Assembly (NCBI GenBank): GCA_964555055.1
Contig: CAZKQW010000002.1
Span: 196,391 to 260,390 of the forward strand
Reading direction: 5' to 3'
Length of the DNA stretch: 64,000 nt
DNA from: GCA-016699445 sp964555055
GTDB taxonomy: Bacteria > UBA10199 > JACPAL01 > GCA-016699445
Made by a program: the position numbers and the translations under genes. The stretch's first letter is position 1. Every line of letters begins with the position of its first letter. Shown here in pieces: positions 54,207 through 62,890 of this stretch. The notes beneath the pieces are model-generated. The model made no database searches. It was not told the DNA's origin and was given only the letters and a program-made list of their open reading frames with translations.

Positions 54207-55265
54207 TTAGTTTGTAGGGTATTCTTTACGGTAAATCTCGATAAGAGCGATGAAGAGGGAGAGGAAGATGGGCCCGAGGAAGACTCCTATGACTCCATAG
54301 TAGGACAACCCGCCAAGGATCGCCAAGAAGAGAAAAAGAGTTGGGATTTGCGTTCGATCTCCGATCAAAAGTGGCCTTAGGATATTATCAACCATGCTGA
54401 TGACCCCACCTCCCCAGATCAGCATCACTGAGGCTTTCACCCAAGATCCCGAAAGCCCTAAGTAAATAACGATGGGAAACCAAACGAAAGCCGCCCCTCC
54501 GATCGGAACGAGGGCTAAGAAGGCGATCAGGGCGGAAAAGAAAATCGCGAAAGGCACACCTAGGATCACGAAGGCGATTCCGGAAAGCACGGCCTGCACC
54601 GCTGCCGTCACTACGAGCCCCCGGACGATCGCCGACACCGTGATCAAAAGCCGATCAAAAAATTTTTCCTTATTTTCAGGAGTCATGGGAAAGAGATCTT
54701 TGATCGCTTGCCCCAGAGCCGCACCATCCCGAATGAAGAAAAAGAAAATAAAGATGGCGACGAGATAGTTTAATACGAAAAGCAGGAAATTTTTAGCACC
54801 CGCCTGAATTTGGCCGACGATGGTCTCCGATACGACTTGAGCGCTTTTCCCCACGAGAGGAACGATTTGAATGTCTAAAGAAGCGGTCTTTTCGACAATT
54901 CTATGCCAAAGACTTCCGATCGAGGAATTGAGCAAGCCGTTGAGGAACGCTTCATGCTGGCCTTCATTCACCCACTGCAACACGACTTGGTAAAAGAGAA
55001 TGGTCTCTTTCACAAGAGTGCCGGAAAAGTACACCATTGGGCCCGCAGTGCACACAAAGACAAACAATACCATGCAAGCCGCCGTTAGGTTTTTGCGGCC
55101 TTTTAACTTTCGCAATAACCGGACGTGAAGGGGGTAAACCACCATCGCTAAGATAACAGCCCAGAGTAAGGGTCTAATAAAAAGATCAAAAATTCCAATA
55201 AGTTGAATAAAAATCAAGAGAAGAAGAACGAAAAAAGAGAGAACGAAGATTTGTTTCTGATTCAT
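54207..55265 (-). CDS. AI-2E family (PerM/TqsA-like) membrane transporter
   Basis: The 352 aa have seven or eight predicted helices in the family layout: an N-terminal LRPLLWAVILAMVVYPLHVRLL-like block, a soluble middle segment, and the conserved FFIRDGAALGQAI and FLALVPIGGAAFVWFPIVIYLG blocks. Members export signalling molecules or act as Na+/H+ antiporters; which holds here is unknown. It is divergent from the NtrC-family regulator. Confidence 0.85.
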   Translation of the reverse strand: MNQKQIFVLSFFVLLLLIFIQLIGIFDLFIRPLLWAVILAMVVYPLHVRLLRKLKGRKNLTAACMVLFVFVCTAGPMVYFSGTLVKETILFYQVVLQWVNEGQHEAFLNGLLNSSIGSLWHRIVEKTASLDIQIVPLVGKSAQVVSETIVGQIQAGAKNFLLFVLNYLVAIFIFFFFIRDGAALGQAIKDLFPMTPENKEKFFDRLLITVSAIVRGLVVTAAVQAVLSGIAFVILGVPFAIFFSALIAFLALVPIGGAAFVWFPIVIYLGLSGSWVKASVMLIWGGGVISMVDNILRPLLIGDRTQIPTLFLFLAILGGLSYYGVIGVFLGPIFLSLFIALIEIYRKEYPTN

Positions 55266-55318
55266 GTAAGTGTTTATTTTAACAAAAGATTTTATTTTTG
55301 AGAAGATTTTTCTCTCGA

Positions 55319-55337
55319 AACATTCTCACGAGATGTT
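55319..55337. promoter_or_regulatory. Imperfect inverted repeat upstream of the NtrC-family regulator
   Basis: AACAT-T-CTC-AC-GAG-ATGTT forms two arms with one unpaired base, in an AT-rich 156-bp divergent gap. Its position between two divergent genes suggests an operator. Downstream lies a run of TTTAATATTTAATTAAATT, an AT-rich palindromic stretch just before the regulator ATG. Confidence 0.4.
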
Positions 55338-55421
55338 CCATTTAACGCACTGTGCATTTAAATATTTAATAACAATATGATTTTAATTTAATATTTAATT
55401 AAATTATTTTATATTCTCAAA

Positions 55422-56804
55422 ATGTCTAATGAGACCATCCTTATTATAGAAGATGAAAGTGATCTTGCATGGTTATTATGTGAAGATCTTCAAAAATCTG
55501 GTTTTAAAACGATTTTAGCCCATGACGGTGAAATGGGCTTGGAACTCTTCAAGAAAGAATCGCCGGATTTGGTGATTTCCGATGTGCGCCTACCTAAAAT
55601 GGACGGGCTAGAACTCCTCAAAAACATCCTTGAGTCCGAGCACCAAGCCCCGGTCATCATTATGACGGGGTATGGATCGATGGACGCCGCCAATAAAGCC
55701 GTCCAAATCGGAGCCCATAGCTATTTGGAAAAACCCTTCAATCGCCAAGCCCTCATCTTCGCCGTGAATAAAGCCCTCGAATCCTGCCGGATGAACGAGG
55801 AAATGGCGTGGCTCCGCGAAGAAGCCCGAAAGCAGATCGGCTACGATGAATTCATCGGCAGTACGTCGAAAATGAGGCAGCTCGTGAAGCTCGTCGAAAA
55901 AGTCGCCACCAGCGACGCCCCGACGATCCTCCTGGAAGGCGAGTCGGGCACGGGAAAGAACTTCTTCGCCCATATGCTCCATAATAAGAGCGCCCGCTCC
56001 CGGGCCCCTTTCATGGAGATCAATTGCGCTTCCCTGCCGGAAAACTTGATCGAAAGCGAACTCTTCGGCCACGAACGCGGCGCCTTCACCGACGCCAAGC
56101 AGATGAAGCGCGGCCTCTTCGAAGTGGCCAAGGGCGGCACGGTCTTCCTCGACGAGATCGGCGAAATGAGCCTGGCCACGCAGGCCAAACTCCTCCATGT
56201 GATCGAAAACCGGACCCTGCGCCGTGTGGGGGGCAACGAGAATATCCCCACCGACGTCCGCGTGATCGCGGCCACCTGCGTGAACCTGAAGGAAGCCGTC
56301 CTGGCGAAGCGTTTCCGCGAGGATCTTTATTTCCGCCTGCGCCTGATCCCGATGACGATCCCTCCCCTGCGCGAGCGGCCGGAGGACCTCCCTATCCTAA
56401 TCGATCATTTCATCAAAAAATTTAATAAAGAATACGGAAAAGAAATCCAAGGAGTCACACCGGAGGCCATGGTTTTCCTGAAAAGCTATCCGTGGCCCGG
56501 CAATATTCGCGAACTAAAGAACCTCATCGAACGCATCGCCATCCTCGAAAACAGCTCGCAAATCGGAATTGCCCACCTTCCAATGGAAATCCGCTCCGGA
56601 GGCCAGGTGGTTCACACCAACCCCGACGAACCGCGATTCAACATTCCGGACCGGGGCATGAACCTGGAAGACGTCGAGAAGAACTTCATCGTAGACGCTC
56701 TCCAACGCACCGCGGGCAACCAATCCAAGGCCGCGAAACTCCTGGGCCTCACGCGCCACACGTTGAGGTATCGGATGGAGAAGTTCAATATCCGCGGGGC
56801 TTAA
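55422..56804 (+). CDS. NtrC-family sigma-54-dependent response regulator
   Basis: Two-component transcription activator of 460 aa. The receiver domain has the acidic pair E10-D11 and phospho-acceptor D54 (LVISDVRLPKMDG), MTGYG and the conserved Lys in LEKPF. The AAA+ domain has Walker A GESGTGKN and the sigma-54 loop GAFTDA; the standard GAFTGA has Gly where Asp stands. A Fis-type helix-turn-helix closes it (AGNQSKAAKLLGLTRHTLRYRM). No sensor kinase is adjacent, so it is an orphan regulator. It is a candidate activator of the sigma-54 promoter at 30071. Confidence 0.92.
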   Translation: MSNETILIIEDESDLAWLLCEDLQKSGFKTILAHDGEMGLELFKKESPDLVISDVRLPKMDGLELLKNILESEHQAPVIIMTGYGSMDAANKAVQIGAHSYLEKPFNRQALIFAVNKALESCRMNEEMAWLREEARKQIGYDEFIGSTSKMRQLVKLVEKVATSDAPTILLEGESGTGKNFFAHMLHNKSARSRAPFMEINCASLPENLIESELFGHERGAFTDAKQMKRGLFEVAKGGTVFLDEIGEMSLATQAKLLHVIENRTLRRVGGNENIPTDVRVIAATCVNLKEAVLAKRFREDLYFRLRLIPMTIPPLRERPEDLPILIDHFIKKFNKEYGKEIQGVTPEAMVFLKSYPWPGNIRELKNLIERIAILENSSQIGIAHLPMEIRSGGQVVHTNPDEPRFNIPDRGMNLEDVEKNFIVDALQRTAGNQSKAAKLLGLTRHTLRYRMEKFNIRGA

Positions 56805-56809
56805 GTGTC

Positions 56810-57532
56810 TTAGAGCTGTTGGATAGAGACTTCATGAGCGAGGTCGGTAAAGCGACGTCCATCTATGGACCGATAAGTGTTTAAGAAAACATCCGATTGG
56901 AGGCCTCTTACTTCCTCACCCTGCTGTAAAACCACTCCGCCGTCTTCAAAAACCTGAGCGGCCACGGTTCCTTGGAAAATAAATGCGCCTTGCACAAAAA
57001 CCGCTCGGCAAATATCCCCATCATCCCGCTTTAATAACCCGCATACAGTTGCGCCAACGGATATGGCGAATTCTCCAGCTAGCACTGGGGTCATTTTTTT
57101 AGCAATAAACCCAAGGTCGGAATTATACATATCCACAAGACTCATCTGCTGAGCTTTCCTTAAAAACCCTTTAAAAGACTCTAGAGTGATGCAATCGGGG
57201 CTTCCAAGACTTTGATAGGCAAGATGCAATTCACGCGCTTGATCAACCGTCACTTGATTGATGATAATGACGCTCTCACCGTTGGAAGCCGCGGCTTGCC
57301 AAGCCTTGTCCCTTCCATTGAAAAATACGACCCCCTTTTGCCCTATCGGATTATTTTTCCAATCCACGATAGGGCTTCCTGCTCTTGGGTCTCCCGTTGG
57401 ATATACTAAATCTTCGCCTCCCCCAGTGAATCTGGGAACGGGCACTACGAACTTTTGCGCGCTAGAAATTACGGGTGTCGCTCTCCCAAAATCTATCATG
57501 GCAGGGGTTATCGTTCTGATAATATCCATCAT
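56810..57532 (-). CDS. Unknown protein upstream-linked to the SLOG-like gene
   Basis: Not recognised. The 240 aa are soluble; the N-terminal half has GQKGVVFFNGRDKAWQAA, SNGESVIIINQVTVDQA, and a helix around LESFKGFLRKAQQM. The C-terminal half is rich in strands (VAAQVFEDGGVVLQQGEEV) resembling a cupin or beta-barrel edge. It ends 5 bp from the regulator stop, and starts 22 bp after the SLOG-like gene stop, so they form one transcript. Pairing suggests function together. Confidence 0.65.
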   Translation of the reverse strand: MMDIIRTITPAMIDFGRATPVISSAQKFVVPVPRFTGGGEDLVYPTGDPRAGSPIVDWKNNPIGQKGVVFFNGRDKAWQAAASNGESVIIINQVTVDQARELHLAYQSLGSPDCITLESFKGFLRKAQQMSLVDMYNSDLGFIAKKMTPVLAGEFAISVGATVCGLLKRDDGDICRAVFVQGAFIFQGTVAAQVFEDGGVVLQQGEEVRGLQSDVFLNTYRSIDGRRFTDLAHEVSIQQL

Positions 57533-57554
57533 ACCTACCCTTCATGTTTTAATG

Positions 57555-59801
57555 TTATGCGGCTTCTATCGATAACCTTACGCCTTCAAGTTGCTCCAAA
57601 CGATACCGATGTCCTCGCGCCTCCAACTCCAACTCCCTATCGACACGGTGATGAGGTTCACTCTCTATGATCGACCGCTTCGCCTTTTCGTTATAATGAT
57701 CCAATAATTTAATCGCCTGATTCAGGGCCATGCGAAGATACAACTTCCTTTCCTTGGGGGATATTTTCTCAAAGGGCCTTCGCCCGGACTGAGGATTCCT
57801 CCCGTAAATCAAGGCGGCGACTTTCTCCACGAAATCCATGGAATCGACGGGACATGCCCGTTTTTGCGTGAGATCCCAAGCCGCGACGAGCCTATAAGCC
57901 TCTTCCATCTCGAGGGCGCTTTTCTTTTGGAGCCACAGGGCTTCCATGACCCCCATGATCTCTTCCGCGGTCCGGGCGACCATGATGTGGGGGTTGTTTT
58001 CGACCGTCGTCGACGCATCCAACAAATCCTCCACTTCGCCCAAAAGTCCGTCAGCGTTCTTTAGGACGCTTTCTTCCCGAGCGGCCGATTTGCGAACGGC
58101 TTCGATGAACCGACGCAACCTAGCGGCTTCCCGTTCGGCATTCCGTCGGTTAAAATCGACATCGGTCTCCAACAAAGCACCTACCCTCTTGATGAGGTAT
58201 TCCAAAGCTTCATCCCTCTCCGCTTGGAAAACCCATTTGCCGATGTTCAGAAGACGGTCCGGAAACATTTTCGCCTTTTGGACGTCGTAAAAATCGCCGA
58301 ACATGGGATCGTCCGTCAGGGGAACGACAATGACCGGAATGCCCAAGGATACGGCTTTCTTGATGTGGCTTTTCACTCCGGCATTTCCTTCGAAGACGAT
58401 GATTGCGTCGCTGCGGAAACCCAATCCATCGCCCACGTACCCGGCGCTGAACGCCTCGTAGGTATCAGGCGTCAGAATATAATCGGATTTGCCTTTGGCG
58501 ACGGCATCGGTCCAATTCGCCCACTCGGGCTTCACCACACCCAAGGCGGGATGACCCTTTAAGACGAACTCGCGGAGGGTCATCCCGTCCGCCCCATAGT
58601 TGGACATGCCGTGGACGACGCCGATGTCGCGCCGCGAAAGACCCAAGCGGTCGCAAAGCATTTCGCTTAACTGCCGGAGAATAGCGCCGATATGGTGGGA
58701 TTCGGGGGTACCCGACGTCTTGTTGATCCACTGGGACCTTCCGGTGATGCTTAAGATCATTTTTGCGCCTGCAAGACTTTGGCGCGCTTCAACGACGGGG
58801 TCGACGGTCTTTATGGAGACGGCGTCTTCCATACGGCCCTTGCCGCCCAATCTTCCGTAAAGGTATTGGGCCCACTCGTGGGGGCGTTCGATGACGCGTA
58901 CCTTCGCGAAAAGTTGCTGCGGCGAAAGGCTCAACCCCTTGGCTGCGAGGATCTTCACCAACTTCCCGAAGACTTCGGAACGGCCTAGGATCATGTCGGC
59001 TAACCTTTGCGCCCGTTTATGGTTGGGGTCCCACATATCCGCGGCACGCAGGGGCTGCCCCTCCTTCCTCAAGGCGCGCTGAATAGACTTCGTGACGCGT
59101 CTTTGCTCATGGACCAGGGTCACACCGTGATTTCCTATCAATAAAGAACCGTCGGTGACGCTGACGTTGCGGTGATTTACCGACGGATCGTAGACCACGA
59201 CCGTTTCCTTTCCCTGCGCGATGGCGAAGGGGAGGTCATTGAAAAGGGCAAAGCCGCCCCCGGGCAGCGAAAGGACGACGTCGGAAAGACTGATACTCAA
59301 TTCCGAATAGTCTCTCCCGGCGGCGTCCGTATTGATGACGCTCGGGATATAGGGATCCCGGGGATCCACATAACACATGAGGGAAGCGCAGATGAAAGCG
59401 AGCGTCGGAACACGATGCAAGGCGGCGACGCGACGCACCCCCATGTCGACGGTACCTCCAGTCGCGGAAGTCGTCAAAACCAACGCCGACGAAGGATCGA
59501 TTCCGGCGCGCCTGAGGAGATGCAGACTCCCGTCGAATATCCCTTCCATCAACGCCTCGAAATGACGCGCATCGTCTTCGTTCGTGAAACCGGAACGGCC
59601 GATGGGGAGAATGTTGAACCTCCCCGCCAACATCCCCTGCCCCTCGGCCAAAGGGATTAAATGACGGTCAATTCTAGCCGCTGGAGTCAAAGAGGGCATG
59701 GCGGGGTTGGGATGTGCCACGAGCACCCCGCGGGCATCCGCCTGTCGGGGCCATACGAACCCGATCGGGGAATAACCAGTTTGTCTTAATTCGAACGCCA
59801 T
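57555..59801 (-). CDS. Tandem SLOG-like Rossmann protein
   Basis: The 748-aa protein has two regions with the look of SLOG-type nucleotide-binding Rossmann folds. The first (about 100-210) has LTTSATGGTVDMG and VVLSLPGGGFALFNDLPFAI, recalling the PGGxGT/ExxE-like loop of LOG/DprA relatives. The second (about 345-495) has ITGRSQWINKT, VVHGMSNYGADGMTLRE and the IIVFEGNAGVKSHIKKAVSLG loop, with GIPVIVVPLTD. The C-terminal 200 residues are helical and charged. SLOG domains occur in nucleotide-signalling and conflict systems. Catalytic activity is not evident; assignment is by pattern only. No Shine-Dalgarno is seen before ATG 59801. Confidence 0.55.
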   Translation of the reverse strand: MAFELRQTGYSPIGFVWPRQADARGVLVAHPNPAMPSLTPAARIDRHLIPLAEGQGMLAGRFNILPIGRSGFTNEDDARHFEALMEGIFDGSLHLLRRAGIDPSSALVLTTSATGGTVDMGVRRVAALHRVPTLAFICASLMCYVDPRDPYIPSVINTDAAGRDYSELSISLSDVVLSLPGGGFALFNDLPFAIAQGKETVVVYDPSVNHRNVSVTDGSLLIGNHGVTLVHEQRRVTKSIQRALRKEGQPLRAADMWDPNHKRAQRLADMILGRSEVFGKLVKILAAKGLSLSPQQLFAKVRVIERPHEWAQYLYGRLGGKGRMEDAVSIKTVDPVVEARQSLAGAKMILSITGRSQWINKTSGTPESHHIGAILRQLSEMLCDRLGLSRRDIGVVHGMSNYGADGMTLREFVLKGHPALGVVKPEWANWTDAVAKGKSDYILTPDTYEAFSAGYVGDGLGFRSDAIIVFEGNAGVKSHIKKAVSLGIPVIVVPLTDDPMFGDFYDVQKAKMFPDRLLNIGKWVFQAERDEALEYLIKRVGALLETDVDFNRRNAEREAARLRRFIEAVRKSAAREESVLKNADGLLGEVEDLLDASTTVENNPHIMVARTAEEIMGVMEALWLQKKSALEMEEAYRLVAAWDLTQKRACPVDSMDFVEKVAALIYGRNPQSGRRPFEKISPKERKLYLRMALNQAIKLLDHYNEKAKRSIIESEPHHRVDRELELEARGHRYRLEQLEGVRLSIEAA

Positions 59802-59882
59802 AATGAGACGGATAGGTATCGGCAGAAATCGAGGACGGTTGCGTATAAATTCGAAATATTTAGAGCGCGCTCTATTTAGGGC

Positions 59883-60962
59883 TCACAACCAATGCCGGAA
59901 CAAAAGGGCGATTTGCTCCTTGAGCCGTTGGAGCCACGGGCGCGTCTTCCATTCGGAAAAGACGATTTCGCGGCAGGATTCCAAATCCTTGAAGAACTGA
60001 GTCCTCAAGATCCGGGCTTGGTCGGCGTCGCTCGAGAAGAGGTTCACTTCCAGGTTCCGGAAGAAGCTCAGATGATCCATGTTCGCCGTGCCCACCGTCC
60101 ACCAAGCGTCGTCGACCATTCCCGTCTTGGCGTGCATCATGCGGTCCTGGTATTCGTAGATCCTGACGCCGGCCGACAAAAGGGTTTGGTAAGTACCTTG
60201 GGAACACCACCTCACAAAGGGGACGTCGCTCTCCCCCGCGGTGACAATGCGCACATCCACGCCCCGACGTGCGGCTTTTTTCAGGACTCGAATCACTCCA
60301 AAATCTGGAACGAAATAGGATTGGGTCAGGTAGATGCTTTTTTGGGCTCTTTTCATCGCCGCTATATATTCCCTTCGAATGAAGCTTAAACGCCGAAATC
60401 CGAAATTGGGGATGACTTGATAAGCTTGATCCAGGCGGCGTTTCCACCTCTCCACCAGGATCAAGCCAAACTCACGCCAACTTCCCTTCCATGTCGCGTC
60501 GAAAAGAAGTTGGAGATCTTCGACCACCTTCGCTTCCTGGGTGGACACTCCCGTGTCCCTCCAGAATTTCTTTCCGAAATATGTCTCCGAATATTCATCG
60601 CTGAAATTAAAACCCCCTAAAAAAGCGGTCTTTCGGTCGATCAGAACGAATTTACGGTGGTTCCGGCGCGTCCATTCGGGACCGAGCTGGAGAAGCGGGT
60701 GGAATTCCTTTGTCTCGCAACCCGACTCCCGTAGGTCCGTTAAGAAAAGCGGATCGGTGTCTCGGCATCCTACGGAATCATAGAGAATCCTGACACGTAG
60801 TCCTTCCCTCACTTTCACCTTCAAAAGATCGGCGAAACTGCGCCCAACCTGGTCACTGGCCCAAATGTAGATCTCGATGTCGATCGACGTTCGCGCGGAG
60901 GAAATCGCACGACGGATAGAGTTAAAATAAGCGTCGCCGTTGAAGAAGAGTTCAGTACCCAC
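59883..60962 (-). CDS. Phospholipase D-family cardiolipin synthase
   Basis: Two HKD motifs are present. The first is HRKFVLIDRKTAFLGGFNFSDEY and the second is HAKTGMVDDAWWTVGTANMDH. The 359-aa length and lack of N-terminal membrane helices resemble ClsB. Probably condenses phosphatidylglycerol into cardiolipin. GTG at 60962 is the start, overlapping the lipoprotein stop by 11 bp. Together with cdsA and pssA it fits phospholipid synthesis. Confidence 0.9.
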   Translation of the reverse strand: MGTELFFNGDAYFNSIRRAISSARTSIDIEIYIWASDQVGRSFADLLKVKVREGLRVRILYDSVGCRDTDPLFLTDLRESGCETKEFHPLLQLGPEWTRRNHRKFVLIDRKTAFLGGFNFSDEYSETYFGKKFWRDTGVSTQEAKVVEDLQLLFDATWKGSWREFGLILVERWKRRLDQAYQVIPNFGFRRLSFIRREYIAAMKRAQKSIYLTQSYFVPDFGVIRVLKKAARRGVDVRIVTAGESDVPFVRWCSQGTYQTLLSAGVRIYEYQDRMMHAKTGMVDDAWWTVGTANMDHLSFFRNLEVNLFSSDADQARILRTQFFKDLESCREIVFSEWKTRPWLQRLKEQIALLFRHWL

Positions 60963-61389
60963 TCGGCTCGCGCACGGAATGGGTACTTTCGGAGGCCGCA
61001 GGCGCGCCCACTTCCGGAGCTTTTGGCGCCTCTCCGTTCATTTCCGGAGAAGGTCTGGATTCCGGTTTTACTTCAGGAATGACTTCGGATTGAGGTTCGG
61101 TTTTAGGTTCCGCTGGCCTCGGTGGGGTTAACGTCGGAAGGTCGTTCGGCGCTTTTAATGAAGGCGGTGGTGAGCCAGGCGATTCTCCCAGAGGTGCCGG
61201 CACGGGAGGCGTTAGCGCCGACTGAGGAGGTGGCGGTGATGGTGGTGGTTCCGGGAGACGAAGTTCCGTCTCTGGAGGCGTCGTGAGAGATCGGAGCTCG
61301 GCGCCTCTTTTTTCAAATCGACAAGCATTTAAAAAGAAAATGCAGATGGCCAATGAAATCCAAGGAATTCGAGAAACATTTTTTTTCAT
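60952..61389 (-). CDS. Pro/Glu-rich lipoprotein of unknown function
   Basis: The 145-aa protein has a signal peptide ending in the lipobox FLNAC (Cys22), then a low-complexity tail rich in Pro, Glu and Ser (PPSPPPPQ, APEPKT-like runs). Such tails span the periplasm or decorate the surface. It lacks the C-terminal TonB domain, so it is not TonB. Overlap with the cls gene by 11 bp suggests co-transcription. Confidence 0.7.
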   Translation of the reverse strand: MKKNVSRIPWISLAICIFFLNACRFEKRGAELRSLTTPPETELRLPEPPPSPPPPQSALTPPVPAPLGESPGSPPPSLKAPNDLPTLTPPRPAEPKTEPQSEVIPEVKPESRPSPEMNGEAPKAPEVGAPAASESTHSVREPSGY

Positions 61390-61476
61390 GCGATCACAGG
61401 TAACATGCGATCATTTTTCTGCCAATCAGGAATTCCAATCCGACATTCCATTTCGCCATCCTATGCATCGAAAACG

Positions 61477-61509
61477 AAAAAGCCACCTGCCTAAGGCAGA
61501 TGGCTTTTC
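61477..61509 (-). terminator. Terminator of tRNA-Ala
   Basis: On the minus strand GAAAAGCCATCTGCC and GGCAGGTGGCTTTTTC pair with a 3-nt loop and one A-G mismatch, followed by T's. It begins 8 bp past the tRNA 3' end. Confidence 0.8.
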
Positions 61510-61516
61510 TAAAGGG

Positions 61517-61589
61517 TGGAGACGAGGGGGATCGAACCCCTGACCTCCACAATGCCATTGTGGCGCTCTCCCAGCTGAGCTACGTCCCC
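61517..61589 (-). tRNA. tRNA-Ala (anticodon GGC)
   Basis: Read on the minus strand. The acceptor GGGGACG pairs with CGTCTCC, including the G3-U70 wobble that identifies tRNA-Ala, with discriminator A. The D arm is AGCTCAGCTGGGAGAGC. The anticodon stem CCACA/TGTGG encloses ATGGCAT, giving GGC, and the T arm contains GGTTCGATCC. CCA is not encoded (CCC follows). Length is 73 nt. Confidence 0.96.
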
Positions 61590-61652
61590 TTTTTAGTTAG
61601 GGAGATAACCGTTCTCCCCCTGCCCCCATCTGACAACCGCGGTCTGATCGTT

Positions 61653-61719
61653 TCCGCCAGAGGCGGACCAGCTTTTGGTTGGCGCTCCTCTCATCAAATC
61701 GGTACAGCCGATTTGATGA
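61653..61719 (+). other. Two hairpins upstream of exbB
   Basis: TCCGCC-AGA-GGCGGA (61653-61667) and a perfect 12-bp stem TCATCAAATCGG / CCGATTTGATGA around TACAG (61691-61719) lie in the 160-bp gap between tRNA-Ala and exbB. The second has no T-run, so it is more likely an operator or an mRNA structure than a terminator. Confidence 0.55.
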
Positions 61720-61748
61720 TGCTCGTTCACTAGGGGCTGTAAAGTCCG

Positions 61749-62447
61749 GTGGGGTTAGCAACTTTGATTTTGACACTCAACGAAAAAATGAGGATGGAAC
61801 GCGATCTTATGATCAATCAACTCTTTCTCGGACTTTCTTTAGCGGGGTCGGTCTGGGTGCTGTACGTTCTTTTGGGGCTTTCCATACTTTCCATCTCCCT
61901 CATTCTGGAACGTTGGTGGTTCTATCAAAAGGCTTCGCGCGGCTCGGAGTCGTTCCGCGCACGGATCCGCTCGGCGGCCCGGCAAAGGAATTGGCAGGAA
62001 GTGCGCGATATCAGCAAGGACCGCCTCAACCAAGGCTTCGGACTCGACCAAGATATGGACTCCAGCATCGTGGACGCTCTCCTTCAAGCGACGAAGCCGC
62101 AGTTGGAATCCCTTCAAGAATATGCTCAAGATGCATTGACGCGCACCAAGCTCAATTGGGACCGTAACCTCTCCCTCTTAGCCACAATCGGCAGCAATGC
62201 TCCTTTTATCGGCCTTTTCGGCACCGTCTTAGGGATTATCAAAGCGTTTCACGACCTCTCCCAACAGAATAGCGGGCCCCAATCAGTCACCGCCGGCATT
62301 TCAGAAGCCCTCGTCGCCACCGCCATCGGACTGCTCGTCGCCATCCCCGCGGTCATCGCCTTCAATCTTTTTCAGCGACGGGTTAAAAACGCCCTAGCGG
62401 AAGCCGAAGCCCTAAAAAGTTATTTGATCGGCAAAATGGTGGAATGA
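61749..62447 (+). CDS. exbB: MotA/TolQ/ExbB proton channel family protein
   Basis: Inner-membrane proton channel subunit that energises TonB or Tol systems. The 232 aa have an N-terminal helix (VWVLYVLLGLSILSISLILERWW), a cytoplasmic segment, and the two-helix C-terminal channel region with LLATIGSNAPFIGLFGTVLGI and EALVATAIGLLVAIPAVIAF. The start is uncertain: GTG 61749, or ATG 61809 with GGAA nine bases upstream, which fits a usual length. exbD overlaps by 4 bp. TonB and a receptor are not seen, so the energised system is unknown. Confidence 0.9.
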   Translation: MGLATLILTLNEKMRMERDLMINQLFLGLSLAGSVWVLYVLLGLSILSISLILERWWFYQKASRGSESFRARIRSAARQRNWQEVRDISKDRLNQGFGLDQDMDSSIVDALLQATKPQLESLQEYAQDALTRTKLNWDRNLSLLATIGSNAPFIGLFGTVLGIIKAFHDLSQQNSGPQSVTAGISEALVATAIGLLVAIPAVIAFNLFQRRVKNALAEAEALKSYLIGKMVE

Positions 62448-62872
62448 TGGGCTATTCCCAAAACCAAAACGACGAGGACATCATCACGGGGATCAACGTC
62501 ACACCCCTAGTCGACGTCGTGCTTGTGCTTCTTATTATTTTCATGATTACGGCGCCGACGATCTACAGCAGCGCCTTGAAGGTGCAGCTCCCCAAGACGA
62601 CCTCCTCCGAATCGATCGAAAAGTCGTCCTTAGCCTTTTCCATCACGAAGGACGGGCAAGTGGGACTGGATGGGAAGCCTTTGGCCTGGGACGCTGTAAA
62701 GACCGCTCTCAGCGCGATACCGGAGATCGACCAGAAAACCGCTATCATCAATGCCGATAAAGAGACGCCGCACGGTACGGTGATTCAGCTCATCGATCTC
62801 CTGAAGCAGTCCGGATTGAGCCACTTCGCCATGTCGGTGGAAGCGAATAGCCGACTACAATTGCCTGAGTGA
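62444..62872 (+). CDS. exbD: ExbD/TolR biopolymer transport protein
   Basis: The 142-aa partner of ExbB. A single N-terminal helix begins NVTPLVDVVLVLLIIFMITAP, with the proton-carrying Asp in PLVDVV. The periplasmic domain contains ITKDGQVGLDGKPL and the C-terminal GTVIQLIDLLKQSG. The ATG overlaps the exbB stop by 4 bp (ATGA). Confidence 0.94.
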   Translation: MMGYSQNQNDEDIITGINVTPLVDVVLVLLIIFMITAPTIYSSALKVQLPKTTSSESIEKSSLAFSITKDGQVGLDGKPLAWDAVKTALSAIPEIDQKTAIINADKETPHGTVIQLIDLLKQSGLSHFAMSVEANSRLQLPE

Positions 62873-62890
62873 TTTAGGTGGTCAATTAAC

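Noticed and set aside
60952..61389. TonB-like protein next to exbBD
   Set aside because: It has a lipobox and only a Pro-rich tail; no transmembrane anchor or C-terminal TonB fold.
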